A stretch of DNA of 64,000 nt from CAWJMF01 sp963843945. Its GTDB lineage: Bacteria; Vulcanimicrobiota; Vulcanimicrobiia; Vulcanimicrobiales; Vulcanimicrobiaceae. Both the position numbers and the translations under genes were made by a program. Within the stretch, counting starts at the first letter, position 1. Every line of letters starts with the position of its first letter. The DNA lies in assembly GCA_963843945.1 (NCBI GenBank), contig CAWJMF010000005.1, positions 62,001-126,000 of the forward strand, read 5' to 3'. Below, one piece after another: positions 24,682 to 33,167 of the stretch. The notes under the pieces were generated by a model that saw only the letters and a program-made list of their open reading frames with translations, was not told the origin of the DNA and ran no database searches.

Positions 24682-25033
24682 CGTCCCGCACCCGCCGCAC
24701 CGTCACCGACGGCGTCGCCCCCTCAAGCAACTTCGGCTTGGCAACCGTCACCCTCGCCGCGTCGACTCTCCCGTCGCCCATCAGCGTCGCCGCTATCTCT
24801 TCTCCCAATCGCTCGAGCAATGCATACGACCGGTCCCGCACGATCGCCACCACGCGCGCATGCACCGCCGCATAGTCGATCGTATCGCTCAACGCGTCGC
24901 TCGCACGCGCCTGCGAGAGATCCATCGACAACTCTACGTCAACCGCAAATAGCTGCGGATGCTCGCGCTCTCCCGGGAGCGCACCATGCTTCCCGTACGC
25001 ACGTATCCCCCGAACCGCAACGACGTCGCTCAC
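24671..25033 (-). CDS. folB: Dihydroneopterin aldolase
   Basis: 120 residues from GTG 25033 (TTG 25055 is a possible earlier start). The T-fold enzyme motifs G-I-R-A-Y-G-K-H-G and the later L-L-E-R-L-G-E-E-I-A are present. It cleaves dihydroneopterin to the pterin used by FolK. The frame is open to 25375, but that region is the structured repeat and is non-coding. Confidence 0.9.
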   Translation of the reverse strand: MSDVVAVRGIRAYGKHGALPGEREHPQLFAVDVELSMDLSQARASDALSDTIDYAAVHARVVAIVRDRSYALLERLGEEIAATLMGDGRVDAARVTVAKPKLLEGATPSVTVRRVRDGAR

Positions 25034-25057
25034 GCCGGATGAGACGACGTATCGCAA

Positions 25058-25216
25058 GGCGGCTGTCGCGGCCGCGGGACGTCGCCGTGGCGGGGACTCC
25101 AGCTTCCCGCGGAGCCCGGAGGGCGGGAGCGGGAAGTGGCGTAGCAGTGTTTCCCCATGGATGGGGAAACGCGGGCGTCCCCGCGACGGCGATGTCCCGC
25201 GGCCGCGACAGCCGCC
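25058..25216 (-). repeat. Structured palindromic intergenic element, copy 2
   Basis: The 43-base arms 25058-25100 and 25174-25216 are complementary at 40 positions. Inside, hairpin A has a CTTCCCGC/GCGGGAAG outer stem and a GCCC-GGA-GGGC inner stem. Hairpin B (about 25149-25170) is a perfect 10-bp stem around GG. The core 25079-25195 matches copy 1 at 6486-6603. The distal 21 bp of the outer stem are perfect yet unrelated in sequence to copy 1. It fills the gap between folP and folB, which are transcribed in the same direction. Confidence 0.8.
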
Positions 25217-25226
25217 CGCGACACGC

Positions 25227-26103
25227 TCACGAAGAAGGCCCCCAGCCCGCCGGCCGGCTGCCCCGAACGATCGCATCCGCAACCGCAACAACGTCAACCA
25301 TCTCGGCAACGTCGTGGACGCGCACGATGTCGACCTTCGAAGCAACCGCCAGCGCGACCGTCGCCGCGGTTGCAAACGCCCGTTCCTCGACCGGCTTCCC
25401 GGTGAGTTTGCCGAGCGTCGACTTGCGCGACGTGCCGAGGAGCGTTGGAAAGCCCAGCGCGACGAGACGATCGAGCGAGGCGAGCAGCGCGAGGTTGTGA
25501 TCGGGTGACTTTCCGAAGCCGATGCCCGGATCGAGGATCACGTGCTCCGCCGTGATGCCGGCGCGGACGGCGCGTTCGGCTTGGCTCGTCGAGAAAGGCG
25601 AGGACCTCGTCGACGACGTCGCGTTCGTAGACCGCTACGCGCTTGTTGTGCATGATGACGACCGGCACGTTGGCAGCGACGGCTTCGGCCAACAGCGCGT
25701 CGTCAAGGCCCCAGACGGAGTTAAGGACGTCGCCACCGGCGGCGCGGGCGGCCGCAAAGACGTTCGGCTTGAACGTGTCGACGGAGATCACGGCGTCGGG
25801 AGCGCGTTCGCGCACGCCGCGAACGACGGGAATCAGGCGCCGCAGTTCCTCGCCGGCGTCGATCGGCGTCGAGCCGGGACGGGTCGATTCGGCGCCGATG
25901 TCGATAAAATCCGCGCGGCTTGCCAGCTGCGCGAGGGCGTGCGCAATCGCGTCGGCGGTTTCGGGGCGCGCGTCGCCGGAGAATGAGTCGGGCGTCGCGT
26001 TGACGATGCCCATGACGTACGTGCGAGCACCCCAGACGAAGTTGTGGCCGCGAACGCGAAGTGCGCCGCGAGCGGGGTCAGTGACGGGAGCGTTCGACGA
26101 CAT
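25227..26103 (-). CDS. folP: Dihydropteroate synthase (frameshifted as assembled)
   Basis: The TIM barrel starts at ATG 26103, overlapping folC by 26 bases, with VMGIVNATPDSFSGD, IDIGAESTRPGS and SVDTFK in one frame. After FLDE the frame is lost. An extra base in GAGCCAAG (about 25583-25585) shifts it, and QAERAVRAGIT-AEH-VILDPGIGFGKS continues in another frame to the stop at 25227. Removing one C restores an uninterrupted enzyme. It condenses p-aminobenzoate with the pterin and is the sulfonamide target. Confidence 0.92.
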
Positions 26104-27397
26104 TGGTCAGCCACCAGTCACGCAAGTGCCCGACGACGAACGTGGAACCCGTCACCACGACGACGCTCGAGCCCTCGGCGTTGCGGCGCGCGACGGAGAG
26201 GGCCTCGACCGGATCGAGGATCGCACGCGCGGAGCGGCCCTGGTTTTGCGCGACGTTGACGAGCGTCAGCGGGCGCACCGAGGCGCGCCCCGGCGTCTCG
26301 AACGACGTGAAGACGAACGAGGCCGGCAATTCGAGCCAGGGTTTGAGTACGCCGGCGGCGTCTTTGCTCTCGCCGATCGCGACGACGAAGACGAAGCGCT
26401 TTTCGGGGAACGTTTCGCGCAGCGCGTCGGCGAGGCTCTGCGCTTTGTCGGCGTTGTGCGCGACGTCGAAGACGACGCTCGGAAAGGCCGGAAAGAATTC
26501 CATGCGGCCGGGAATGACGAGGTTGGCGAAGCCGCGTTCGACGGCTTCGATCGAGGGGCGCAGGCCGTCGCCCAAGAGCTCGAGCGCGGCGATCGCCGTC
26601 GCCGCGTTACGCCGCTGAAAGCCGCCTAAGATCGGCAGCGAGAGTTCGTAGCGCCCACGCTCCGTGCGCGCTCCGAAAGACTGGCCGTAGGGTTCGCTCG
26701 GACGGTCTTCGAGCCGGACGCGGTCGGCGACGCGGTAGAACGGCGCGCCGGCCTCGCCGCAGATCTCGGCGATGACCGCGAGCGGCGCTCCGCTCGCATC
26801 GGAAACCAGCGGCACGCCGGGTTTCGCAATTCCCGCTTTGTCGCGCGCGATCTCTTCTTTGGTCTCGCCTAAGATCTCGGTGTGATCGAGGCCGACGTTC
26901 GTGATGACCGAGACCTCCGGCAGCAGCACGTTCGTACCGTCGAGCCTGCCGCCGATTCCCACCTCGATGACCGCGACGTCGACGGCCTCGCGCGCGAAGT
27001 AGGCGAAGGTCAGCGCAAGGAGCGTCTCATAGTAGGAAGGCCGGCCTTCCTCGCGTACGGTGCGCTCGATCGCGGGCAGCATCTCCGCGAGCAACGCGGC
27101 AAAACGCTCCTCGTCGATCGGCACGCCGTCGATGCGCGCGCGTTCGGTCATCGAGCTCAAATGGGGTTTCGTATGCAAGCCGGTGCGCCGCCCCGAAGCC
27201 GTCAACGCGGCGGCGATCATCGTGGCGGTCGAGCCCTTGCCGCTCGTGCCGCCGACGTGGATCGACGGGTAGCGCAACTGCGGATCGCCGAGTTCGCGCA
27301 GCAGCACGCGAATGCGCTCGAGCCGGTTGGGATTACGGCGCGACGCGGTCTCGTTGATCGTCCCGCGCAGATACGCGGCCGCCTCTTCGTAGTTCAC
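26078..27397 (-). CDS. folC: Folylpolyglutamate / dihydrofolate synthase
   Basis: 439 residues of the Mur-ligase-like family. The P-loop VGGTSGKGSTATMI lies near residue 50, followed by H-T-K-P-H-L-S-S-M-T-E-R and the G-G-R-L-D-G-T-N motif. It adds glutamate to folates. It sits upstream of folP in the folate run folC-folP-folB-folK. Normal length. Confidence 0.95.
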   Translation of the reverse strand: MNYEEAAAYLRGTINETASRRNPNRLERIRVLLRELGDPQLRYPSIHVGGTSGKGSTATMIAAALTASGRRTGLHTKPHLSSMTERARIDGVPIDEERFAALLAEMLPAIERTVREEGRPSYYETLLALTFAYFAREAVDVAVIEVGIGGRLDGTNVLLPEVSVITNVGLDHTEILGETKEEIARDKAGIAKPGVPLVSDASGAPLAVIAEICGEAGAPFYRVADRVRLEDRPSEPYGQSFGARTERGRYELSLPILGGFQRRNAATAIAALELLGDGLRPSIEAVERGFANLVIPGRMEFFPAFPSVVFDVAHNADKAQSLADALRETFPEKRFVFVVAIGESKDAAGVLKPWLELPASFVFTSFETPGRASVRPLTLVNVAQNQGRSARAILDPVEALSVARRNAEGSSVVVVTGSTFVVGHLRDWWLTNVVERSRH

Positions 27398-27406
27398 GCT
27401 CGGACG

Positions 27407-27892
27407 TCAGCCATCGGTTACGGTATCGGCAAGTAAGTCGAGCGCATGCGGGATCGCCGGCAAGATCACGCCGAGCGTCTCGCGCACCGCGCGGGGGCTG
27501 CCCGGCAGGTTGACGATGAGGGTCGTTCCCCGCACGCCCGCGATCGCACGCGAGAGCATTGCCGTCGGGACGCGCGCGAGCGATGCCGCGCGCATCGCCT
27601 CGCCGAAGCCCGGGACCTCGTAGTCGACGATCGCCGCGGTCGCCTGCGGCGTGCGGTCGCGGTGTCCGAGGCCGGTGCCGCCGCTGGTCAAGACCAGCGC
27701 CATCGCGGCACGGTCGCAGAGCTCGATCAATTCCGCCTGCAGGGCGGCGGGCTCGTCGGGCAGCACGCGCGCGTGCGCGACGTCGAAAGCGTCGCCGAGA
27801 ACTTCCCGCACGACGGGAATGCAGCCGTCTTCGCGCGTCCCCGCCGCGACTCGATCGGAGAGCACGAGGACCGCCGCGCGGTAGGCGCTCAC
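27407..27892 (-). CDS. mog: Molybdopterin adenylyltransferase MogA/MoaB
   Basis: 161 residues from GTG 27892, overlapping the moaC stop as GTGA. The MoCF-binding motif TSGGTGLGHRDRTPQAT and the NLPGSPRAVRE motif identify it. It adenylates molybdopterin before metal insertion by MoeA (encoded near 54 kb). Linked with moaC, this is a partial molybdenum-cofactor locus; moaA, moaD and moaE are not visible here. Confidence 0.92.
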   Translation of the reverse strand: MSAYRAAVLVLSDRVAAGTREDGCIPVVREVLGDAFDVAHARVLPDEPAALQAELIELCDRAAMALVLTSGGTGLGHRDRTPQATAAIVDYEVPGFGEAMRAASLARVPTAMLSRAIAGVRGTTLIVNLPGSPRAVRETLGVILPAIPHALDLLADTVTDG

Positions 27893-28362
27893 TCCGCGGC
27901 CCGCCAGTCGCCGCGCGTACCGCCCCGCTTTTCGATCAGACGCACGCTCTCGACGACGATGCCGCGCTCCAACGATTTCGTCATGTCGTACACGATCAGG
28001 GCGGCGATCGCCGCGGCCGTCATCGCTTCCATTTCGACCCCGGTCTGCGCGCTGGTGCGAGCCGTGGCATCGATCTGCAAGAGGCCGCGTTCGACCCATG
28101 CGAACCCGATCTCGACGCTCGAAAGCGGGAGCGGATGCGCCAGCGGGATCAGGTTCGAGGTCTGTTTGGCGGCCAGGATCCCGCCGAGCTGCGCCGCCAC
28201 GAAGGCGTCGCCCTTAGGCAGCGTCGCGGCGCGCAGGGCGTCCTCGGTTTCGGGCGACATGCGAACGGCGGCTCGCGCGTGTGCGAAGCGTTCGGTCGCC
28301 GGTTTGTGGCCGACGTCGACCATCGTCAGCGAACCGTCGCCGGCGAGATGCGTTGGGCGCAC
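27889..28362 (-). CDS. moaC: Cyclic pyranopterin monophosphate synthase MoaC
   Basis: 157 residues from GTG 28362. The MoaC signature is intact: MVDVGHKPATERFAHARA, KGDAFVAAQLGGILAAKQT, LIPLAHPLPL and TGVEMEAMTA. It rearranges the GTP-derived intermediate to cPMP. The start follows the small membrane gene by two bases. The frame is open upstream but only overlaps other genes there. Confidence 0.95.
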   Translation of the reverse strand: MRPTHLAGDGSLTMVDVGHKPATERFAHARAAVRMSPETEDALRAATLPKGDAFVAAQLGGILAAKQTSNLIPLAHPLPLSSVEIGFAWVERGLLQIDATARTSAQTGVEMEAMTAAAIAALIVYDMTKSLERGIVVESVRLIEKRGGTRGDWRAAE

Positions 28363-28364
28363 GG

Positions 28365-28547
28365 TTAGCGCGCGCGCGTCGGCGCCGCGCCCTTTGCTTG
28401 AAAGCGCAGCCAGATCAATGCCAGCCCGCCGAGCACGACGCACAGCACGGCGTGTTTGACGTGGAAGCCGAGCGGACCGCCGGGTATCAGGTAGACCACG
28501 GCGGCCAGAAAGAGTGCGACGGCGAGGACGATGGCGAGTATTTTCAT
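28365..28547 (-). CDS. Small two-helix membrane protein, hypothetical
   Basis: 60 residues from ATG 28547, which overlaps the uppP stop (ATGA). Two hydrophobic segments (ILAIVLAVALFLAAVVYLI and VLCVVLGGLALIWL) flank a G-G-P-L-G-F-H loop. I do not recognise a family, though tiny inner-membrane proteins in this position are common. An earlier ATG at 28607 is open but overlaps uppP deeply and adds no hydrophobic sequence. Confidence 0.7.
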   Translation of the reverse strand: MKILAIVLAVALFLAAVVYLIPGGPLGFHVKHAVLCVVLGGLALIWLRFQAKGAAPTRAR

Positions 28548-29395
28548 GTGATGACCTTCGCGAGTGCGAGTCCCAGGCAGAGTGCTCCGAAGAGCAAGCA
28601 ATACCATCCGAACGGCCGCAAATCATTCGTGTGAAAATAGCGCGTCAGGAAGGCGACCGAGGCGTACGCGGTCAGACCCGCAAGCAGCGCGCCCAGCGCC
28701 GCCTCGAAGCGCATGCCGGCGAGCCCGGCGCCGAAGAGCCGCGGCAGTTCGAGGACGGAGGCCGCGAAGATCGCGGGCGTCGCGAGCAAGAACGAAAAGC
28801 GCGCCGCGTCGTCGTGCGAGAGACCGAGCAGCAGGCCGCCGACGATCGATGCGCCCGAGCGCGAGATCCCCGGGAAGAGTGCGAGCGCCTGGGAAGCGCC
28901 GACCTTCGCCGCGCCGGACCACGGCAACGAGGGCAGCGCTCGTGCGCCGGCACGGTCCGCGGTCGCGCGCCGCAAGCGCTCGCCCCCGAACATGATGAAC
29001 GCGTTTACGATGAGAAACCCGGCGACCAGGGCGGGCGAGCCGAACAGCTGCCGGACCGGTTTTTCGAGCAGCAGACCGAGAATCGCGACGGGAATCGTTC
29101 CGACGACGAGCAGCCACGCGACCTTCTCGTCGGCGTCGTCGCTCAGGCGGCCGCGCGCCACGCTCGCACACCAGGCGCGCGCGATGCGCAGCCAATCGCG
29201 CCGGTAGAAGACGATGAGCGCGACCGCAGTTCCGAAGTGCAGCGCGACGACGAACGCGAGGAACCCCGGATCGGCGCGGTCGATGCGCCAGTGCAGCAAG
29301 GCCGGCACGAGAACCGTGTGACCGAGACTGGAGACCGGAAACAACTCGCTCGCGCCCTGCAAGATCGCTAGGAGCAGCGCTTGCGCGAGCGTCAG
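28544..29395 (-). CDS. uppP: Undecaprenyl-diphosphatase UppP/BacA (start unresolved)
   Basis: A polytopic membrane enzyme recycling the undecaprenyl carrier for peptidoglycan synthesis. Motifs Q-G-A-S-E-L-F-P-V-S-S-L-G-H and ALFPGISRSGAS are intact. The first canonical start, TTG 29362, begins just before QGASELF and removes the usual first half-helix. Homologous residues LTLAQALLLAI lie upstream, but the frame is closed by TAG at 29401-29399 and offers only CTG 29395. Coordinates follow homology. It comes directly after tonB. Confidence 0.9.
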   Translation of the reverse strand: MTLAQALLLAILQGASELFPVSSLGHTVLVPALLHWRIDRADPGFLAFVVALHFGTAVALIVFYRRDWLRIARAWCASVARGRLSDDADEKVAWLLVVGTIPVAILGLLLEKPVRQLFGSPALVAGFLIVNAFIMFGGERLRRATADRAGARALPSLPWSGAAKVGASQALALFPGISRSGASIVGGLLLGLSHDDAARFSFLLATPAIFAASVLELPRLFGAGLAGMRFEAALGALLAGLTAYASVAFLTRYFHTNDLRPFGWYCLLFGALCLGLALAKVIT

Positions 29396-29426
29396 AAGCT
29401 AGCCGCCGGCCCTTCGGCCGCCGCTC

Positions 29427-30212
29427 CTATTGCGCGTCGAACTCGGCGCGGAAGAGGTAGTTACCCGCTTCCTTGACGCAGTTGTCGACCTCCGGTGAAT
29501 ACGTGCTCTGGCGGGCCGCGGCGATAGCGGCTCGATCGAGCGAAGCGTTTCCCGACGACTTATACACCTTCGCGTCTGAGACCGCACCGGTTTCCGTGAG
29601 CGACACCTCGACTTGCGTTACGCCGATGGCGCCTTGCTGTTGCGCAAGGGCCGGATACTCGGGCTCGACGGCGTGGGTCACGCTAGCATCCAGGTGCGGG
29701 TTCGCGCAAGCGGGCTTCGGCGTTGCCGTCGGCCCCGCCGGAGCCGCAGGCGTCCCGGCCGGGGCGGCGACAGCCGGTCCCTTGTTGGAATTGCCGTTGG
29801 GATTGCCTTGCTCGTCGCCGACGGGCGGGGCGACGTACGCGTTCTCGGCCGGACCCGAACTCTTGCTCTTGGTGTGCACGACGTTGAGCTTAAGCTTCTT
29901 CGTCTCCGGCGGCGCGGTCTGTTTGATCGGCGGCGGCGTGCTCTTGGGCGGCGGCGTCGGGGGCGGCGTCGGTTTTGGCGGCGGCGTCGGGACGACCACC
30001 TTGATCTTCTTGGTGACCGAGACTTTTTCGACTTCCTTGTCCTGCTCCTGATACGTTTTGATTTGGAGGAACGGGCCAAAAATCAGGTGGATGAAGATCG
30101 AGATGACGAAGGCCCAGCCGAGAAAATTCTTGATGCGCGCTTGCGGCGCAATCGGGGCGGGCGGCGGGACCGGCGGGATCCCTGCGGGCCGTTCGGGCGG
30201 GCGCGAACTCAT
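29427..30212 (-). CDS. tonB: TonB energy-transducing protein
   Basis: 261 residues. A short cytoplasmic tail, a transmembrane helix (NFLGWAFVISIFIHLIFG) and a Pro/Thr/Lys-rich spacer (about 70-110) precede a C-terminal TonB domain with VEPEYPALAQQQ-GAIGVTQVEVSL and ASLDRAAIAAARQSTYSP. It transmits proton-motive energy to outer membrane receptors, which implies a diderm envelope. It forms one operon with two exbD genes and exbB. Confidence 0.93.
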   Translation of the reverse strand: MSSRPPERPAGIPPVPPPAPIAPQARIKNFLGWAFVISIFIHLIFGPFLQIKTYQEQDKEVEKVSVTKKIKVVVPTPPPKPTPPPTPPPKSTPPPIKQTAPPETKKLKLNVVHTKSKSSGPAENAYVAPPVGDEQGNPNGNSNKGPAVAAPAGTPAAPAGPTATPKPACANPHLDASVTHAVEPEYPALAQQQGAIGVTQVEVSLTETGAVSDAKVYKSSGNASLDRAAIAAARQSTYSPEVDNCVKEAGNYLFRAEFDAQ

Positions 30213-30222
30213 CGCTGGGCTC

Positions 30223-30639
30223 TCACGGACGCTTCGTGCCTTCGACGTGGTTGGCCAGGCCGAAGTTCGTTAAGTCCTTGCCTTTGGCGGCATCCATGAC
30301 TTGCAACACCGTGCCGTATTCGGCTTTCGGGTCGGCCTTGATGATGACGCTCGAGAAGCGGTGGTTCGTCTGGTCCTGCAGCTTCCCGAAGGCCTCCGCC
30401 GCGTCGCGAATATCGACCGTCTGCGAACCGATTTGAATCTTGTTCTTCTCGTTGATATAGACGACGATCTGCGAAGCCTTGACCTTGTCGGTGTTCTTGG
30501 CGTCGGGCAGCTTCGGCTCTTTGGTGACCGAGGCGAGGATGATGAAGATGATCAGCAAGACCAGCAGCACGTCCGTGAAGGGCGTGATGTTGATCGTCGA
30601 CATGACGTCTTCTTCGGCTTGACCGGTAGAGACGGCCAT
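30223..30639 (-). CDS. exbD: Biopolymer transport protein ExbD (second copy)
   Basis: 138 residues with one N-terminal transmembrane helix carrying the conserved aspartate in NITPFTDVLLVLLIIFIIL, then a periplasmic ExbD/TolR domain. It shares one base with the preceding exbD copy. The periplasmic part differs from that copy, so the motor may be hetero-oligomeric or adapted to two clients. Confidence 0.93.
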   Translation of the reverse strand: MAVSTGQAEEDVMSTINITPFTDVLLVLLIIFIILASVTKEPKLPDAKNTDKVKASQIVVYINEKNKIQIGSQTVDIRDAAEAFGKLQDQTNHRFSSVIIKADPKAEYGTVLQVMDAAKGKDLTNFGLANHVEGTKRP

Positions 30640-31052
30640 TACGAGGTCACGAAGCCGACATCGTCGAGGTTCGCTAACTTGGCGGCATCGAGGATCCGGA
30701 TGATGATGCCGTAGGGCGCCTTCGTGTCGGCGGTAATCGAAACGTGCAGCCGGCCGCGTCGGGCCGCGGTCTGAGCCATAAGGCCGTAGATACCCTTGGC
30801 GTCGGTCCGCTCGGCATCGACGAAGATCACGCCCTTGTCGTTGACCTCGACCTCGATCGTCTTCTTCTTGTCGTCCTTGTTCGTCTGGGCGTTGTTATTG
30901 TTGTTAGGGAGTTCTTTTTGGAAGCCGGGCGGAGTGATCAACGCCGCCAAAATCATGAAGATGATGAGCAAGACCAAAAGCACGTCCGTGAAGGGCGTGA
31001 TGTTGATCTCGGCCATGACGTCGTCGTCTTGTTTCGCCGAGAGAAGCGACAT
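30639..31052 (-). CDS. exbD: Biopolymer transport protein ExbD (first copy)
   Basis: 137 residues. The transmembrane helix keeps the aspartate in ITPFTDVLLVLLIIFMIL. An Asn-rich stretch (NNNNNAQTN) follows, then the ExbD/TolR periplasmic domain. It lies three bases after the exbB stop. Two tandem exbD genes occur in several TonB systems. Confidence 0.93.
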   Translation of the reverse strand: MSLLSAKQDDDVMAEINITPFTDVLLVLLIIFMILAALITPPGFQKELPNNNNNAQTNKDDKKKTIEVEVNDKGVIFVDAERTDAKGIYGLMAQTAARRGRLHVSITADTKAPYGIIIRILDAAKLANLDDVGFVTS

Positions 31053-31055
31053 CTA

Positions 31056-31743
31056 TTAGGGCTTAACTCCCACGGCCGCGGGAACCGGCGTATAGAGATC
31101 GGTCGGAATGGGCTCGCCGACGTTGTGGAAGTGCAACATCTCCGCGAGCTGGTTGGCAGCCACGATCATCTCTTGGTTGTAGACCTTGATGCGCGTCTTG
31201 AAGTAGTTGAAGAAAATAACGGCGATGACGGCGACGAACAAACCGGCCGCGGTCGTGATCAACGCTTCGCTGACGCCTGCGGCAACGACGGCCGGCGTCG
31301 AGTTTCCCTCGATGGCAATCGCCTGGAAGGCGTGGATGATTCCTAGTACCGTACCGAAAAGGCCGACGAAAGGCGCGATAACGGCGATCGTTCCGATGAC
31401 TCCCAAGTTCCTCTCCAGCGAATTCAGATGCTCCATTAACGCTATGGAGAGGGCATCTGTGATGTCCGCCCGGCCCTTGGAGCCCCGCGAGCAACCCGAA
31501 CTCGAGGATCTTAGGAAGCATTCCTTTGTTCTCGTTGCAGACCCGAATGGCGCCGGGGATGTCGTCTACCTGAATCCGGGCCCCGATCTGGCGCAGCAGC
31601 TCCTTGCTGTCCCCGTGCTGCTGCGCGAAGAACCAGAGCCGCTCGATCACGATCGCTACCGCGACTACTGAAAGGATCAGCAGCGCGATCATCGCGGGGC
31701 CGCCCTTCCACAGGAAGCTAAAAAAGTTCGTAAACCAATCCAC
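31056..31743 (-). CDS. exbB: ExbB/TolQ/MotA-type proton channel (frameshifted as assembled)
   Basis: The start is GTG 31743 with GGGGAG eight bases upstream. The first transmembrane helix (AMIALLILSVVAVAIVIERLWFF) and cytoplasmic domain are in one frame up to LEFGLLAG. The conserved MOTA_ExbB part (VIGTIAVIAPFVGLFGTVLGII and GVSEALITTAAGLFVAV) is in another. An extra C in GGGGCTCC near 31482 explains the shift; removing it gives GSKGRADITDALSIALMEHL across the junction. With the repair the protein is about 229 residues, normal for ExbB. Confidence 0.92.
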
Positions 31744-31841
31744 GCGTCAAACTCCCCAGGCGAAAAAAATTGAAGCGACGCCGAGCCCCCGTCGCGAGGA
31801 CAGCCTATTTCCCTCGTTCCGGTCTTTCTCCTCGGTCTCGT

Positions 31842-33167
31842 TCATTTGGTTCCGTTTAGTTGCTTTAACGCAGCGTCGACCGCCGCGTCGATTTGCGGGT
31901 TCGTCCCGCCCGCCGCCTTGGCTTTGTTTAAATGGGCGAGGGCGTCGGCTTTCTTGCCCTGGTTTGCCAGAGCCACCCCGGCGGCATAGTTGCCCAGCTC
32001 GCCGTTCGGGTCGATCGCCAGCGACTTCTCGGCGTCGGCCTGCGCCTTTGCGTTGTCGGCGGGCTTGAGCTGCAGGTACGTGATGGCGGCTTCGGCATAC
32101 ATGAATGCCGCCGCGGCGGGCACCGCCGCGGCACCCTGCTCAAAGGAGGCTGCCGCCGCGCTCAGGTCGCCCGACTTTTGCTGGGCGGTGCCCTGATCGT
32201 TGTAGTACTTGGCGACGGCGGCTTGCGCGCCGGTGTTCTTCGGATCCAATCGAGCGACTTCGTCCGCCACCTTTTTGGCTTGATCGGGTTGGCCGGCTTT
32301 GAGGTACGCCTTGACGAGATTCACGTCGACCGTTGCCCGCATTTCCGCGGCCGCGTTCGAGCTCTGACCCAAGGAGCGCGCCTTTTCGAGCGAGACCACT
32401 GACGCCGGAAATTGGCCCGCATCGAATTGCGTCAACCCCAGCACGTTGTACGATGCCAACGACGGGTCCAAGTCGACCGCTTTCTTCGCGAGCTCGATGC
32501 CCTTGTCGAAATTGCTCGCACCCGATTCCTTGACCGCGGCTCGGGTATAGGCACTCGAAGCGAGGGCTTTGTACTGCGCGGGCAACTTGTCGCCGACTTT
32601 ATCGAAGGCGGCCGCGGCGCCCTCGGCGTCGTCGGAGTAGTAGTCGGCCAGACCGAGATAGGTCAGCGCGCTCGCATCGCCCGGATGCGACTGCAGGTAG
32701 TTCTCGAGCCCGGACTTCGCGCCGGCATAATTCGGCGGACTGCCGGTCACCATGCGCTCGTACGCCTCGAGGCCCGACGCGGGGCTTTCCTCGCTGGCGC
32801 TCCCGCCCGCGAATCGCAGCGTGAAGTCGTAAAAGGCGTCGACCGGCTTGGCAGCATTCGTGGCCGGCTTGTAGCTCGAGTTTCTCGCGATTTCCAGCGC
32901 CGCCGCATCGAGGTCATGGTTGCTCGACTTGATGATGTTTTGAACCTGGGCCGTGCCGTCTTTTTTAACGAAGACTTTGACGATCACCGTGCCGCTGCCG
33001 GCCGGAATCGAGGCCGCAGTTCCGCGCTTGACAATCTTGGGCGGCACGTACCCGAATTGCGGGGCGACGGTGGGCGCAGCGCTTTGCGCGTGGGCGATCG
33101 TGGGACAGGCGAGGACCGCTGCCGCAAGGGCCGCGAGGCGCGCCGCGCCACCGTTGTTCTGTTTCAT
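31842..33167 (-). CDS. Secreted protein: TonB C-terminal-like domain fused to TPR repeats
   Basis: 441 residues from ATG 33167, overlapping the tyrA stop (ATGA). A signal peptide ends near A-H-A (about 27). Next comes a TonB_C-like module (SGTVIVKVFVKKDGTAQVQNIIKSS ... D-L-D-A-A-A-L-E-I-A), then about eight tetratricopeptide-like helices to the C-terminus (for example ALTYLGLADYYSDD). It has no transmembrane anchor apart from the signal peptide, so it is probably periplasmic. Lying just upstream of exbB, it may belong to the same energy-transduction system. Confidence 0.75.
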   Translation of the reverse strand: MKQNNGGAARLAALAAAVLACPTIAHAQSAAPTVAPQFGYVPPKIVKRGTAASIPAGSGTVIVKVFVKKDGTAQVQNIIKSSNHDLDAAALEIARNSSYKPATNAAKPVDAFYDFTLRFAGGSASEESPASGLEAYERMVTGSPPNYAGAKSGLENYLQSHPGDASALTYLGLADYYSDDAEGAAAAFDKVGDKLPAQYKALASSAYTRAAVKESGASNFDKGIELAKKAVDLDPSLASYNVLGLTQFDAGQFPASVVSLEKARSLGQSSNAAAEMRATVDVNLVKAYLKAGQPDQAKKVADEVARLDPKNTGAQAAVAKYYNDQGTAQQKSGDLSAAAASFEQGAAAVPAAAAFMYAEAAITYLQLKPADNAKAQADAEKSLAIDPNGELGNYAAGVALANQGKKADALAHLNKAKAAGGTNPQIDAAVDAALKQLNGTK

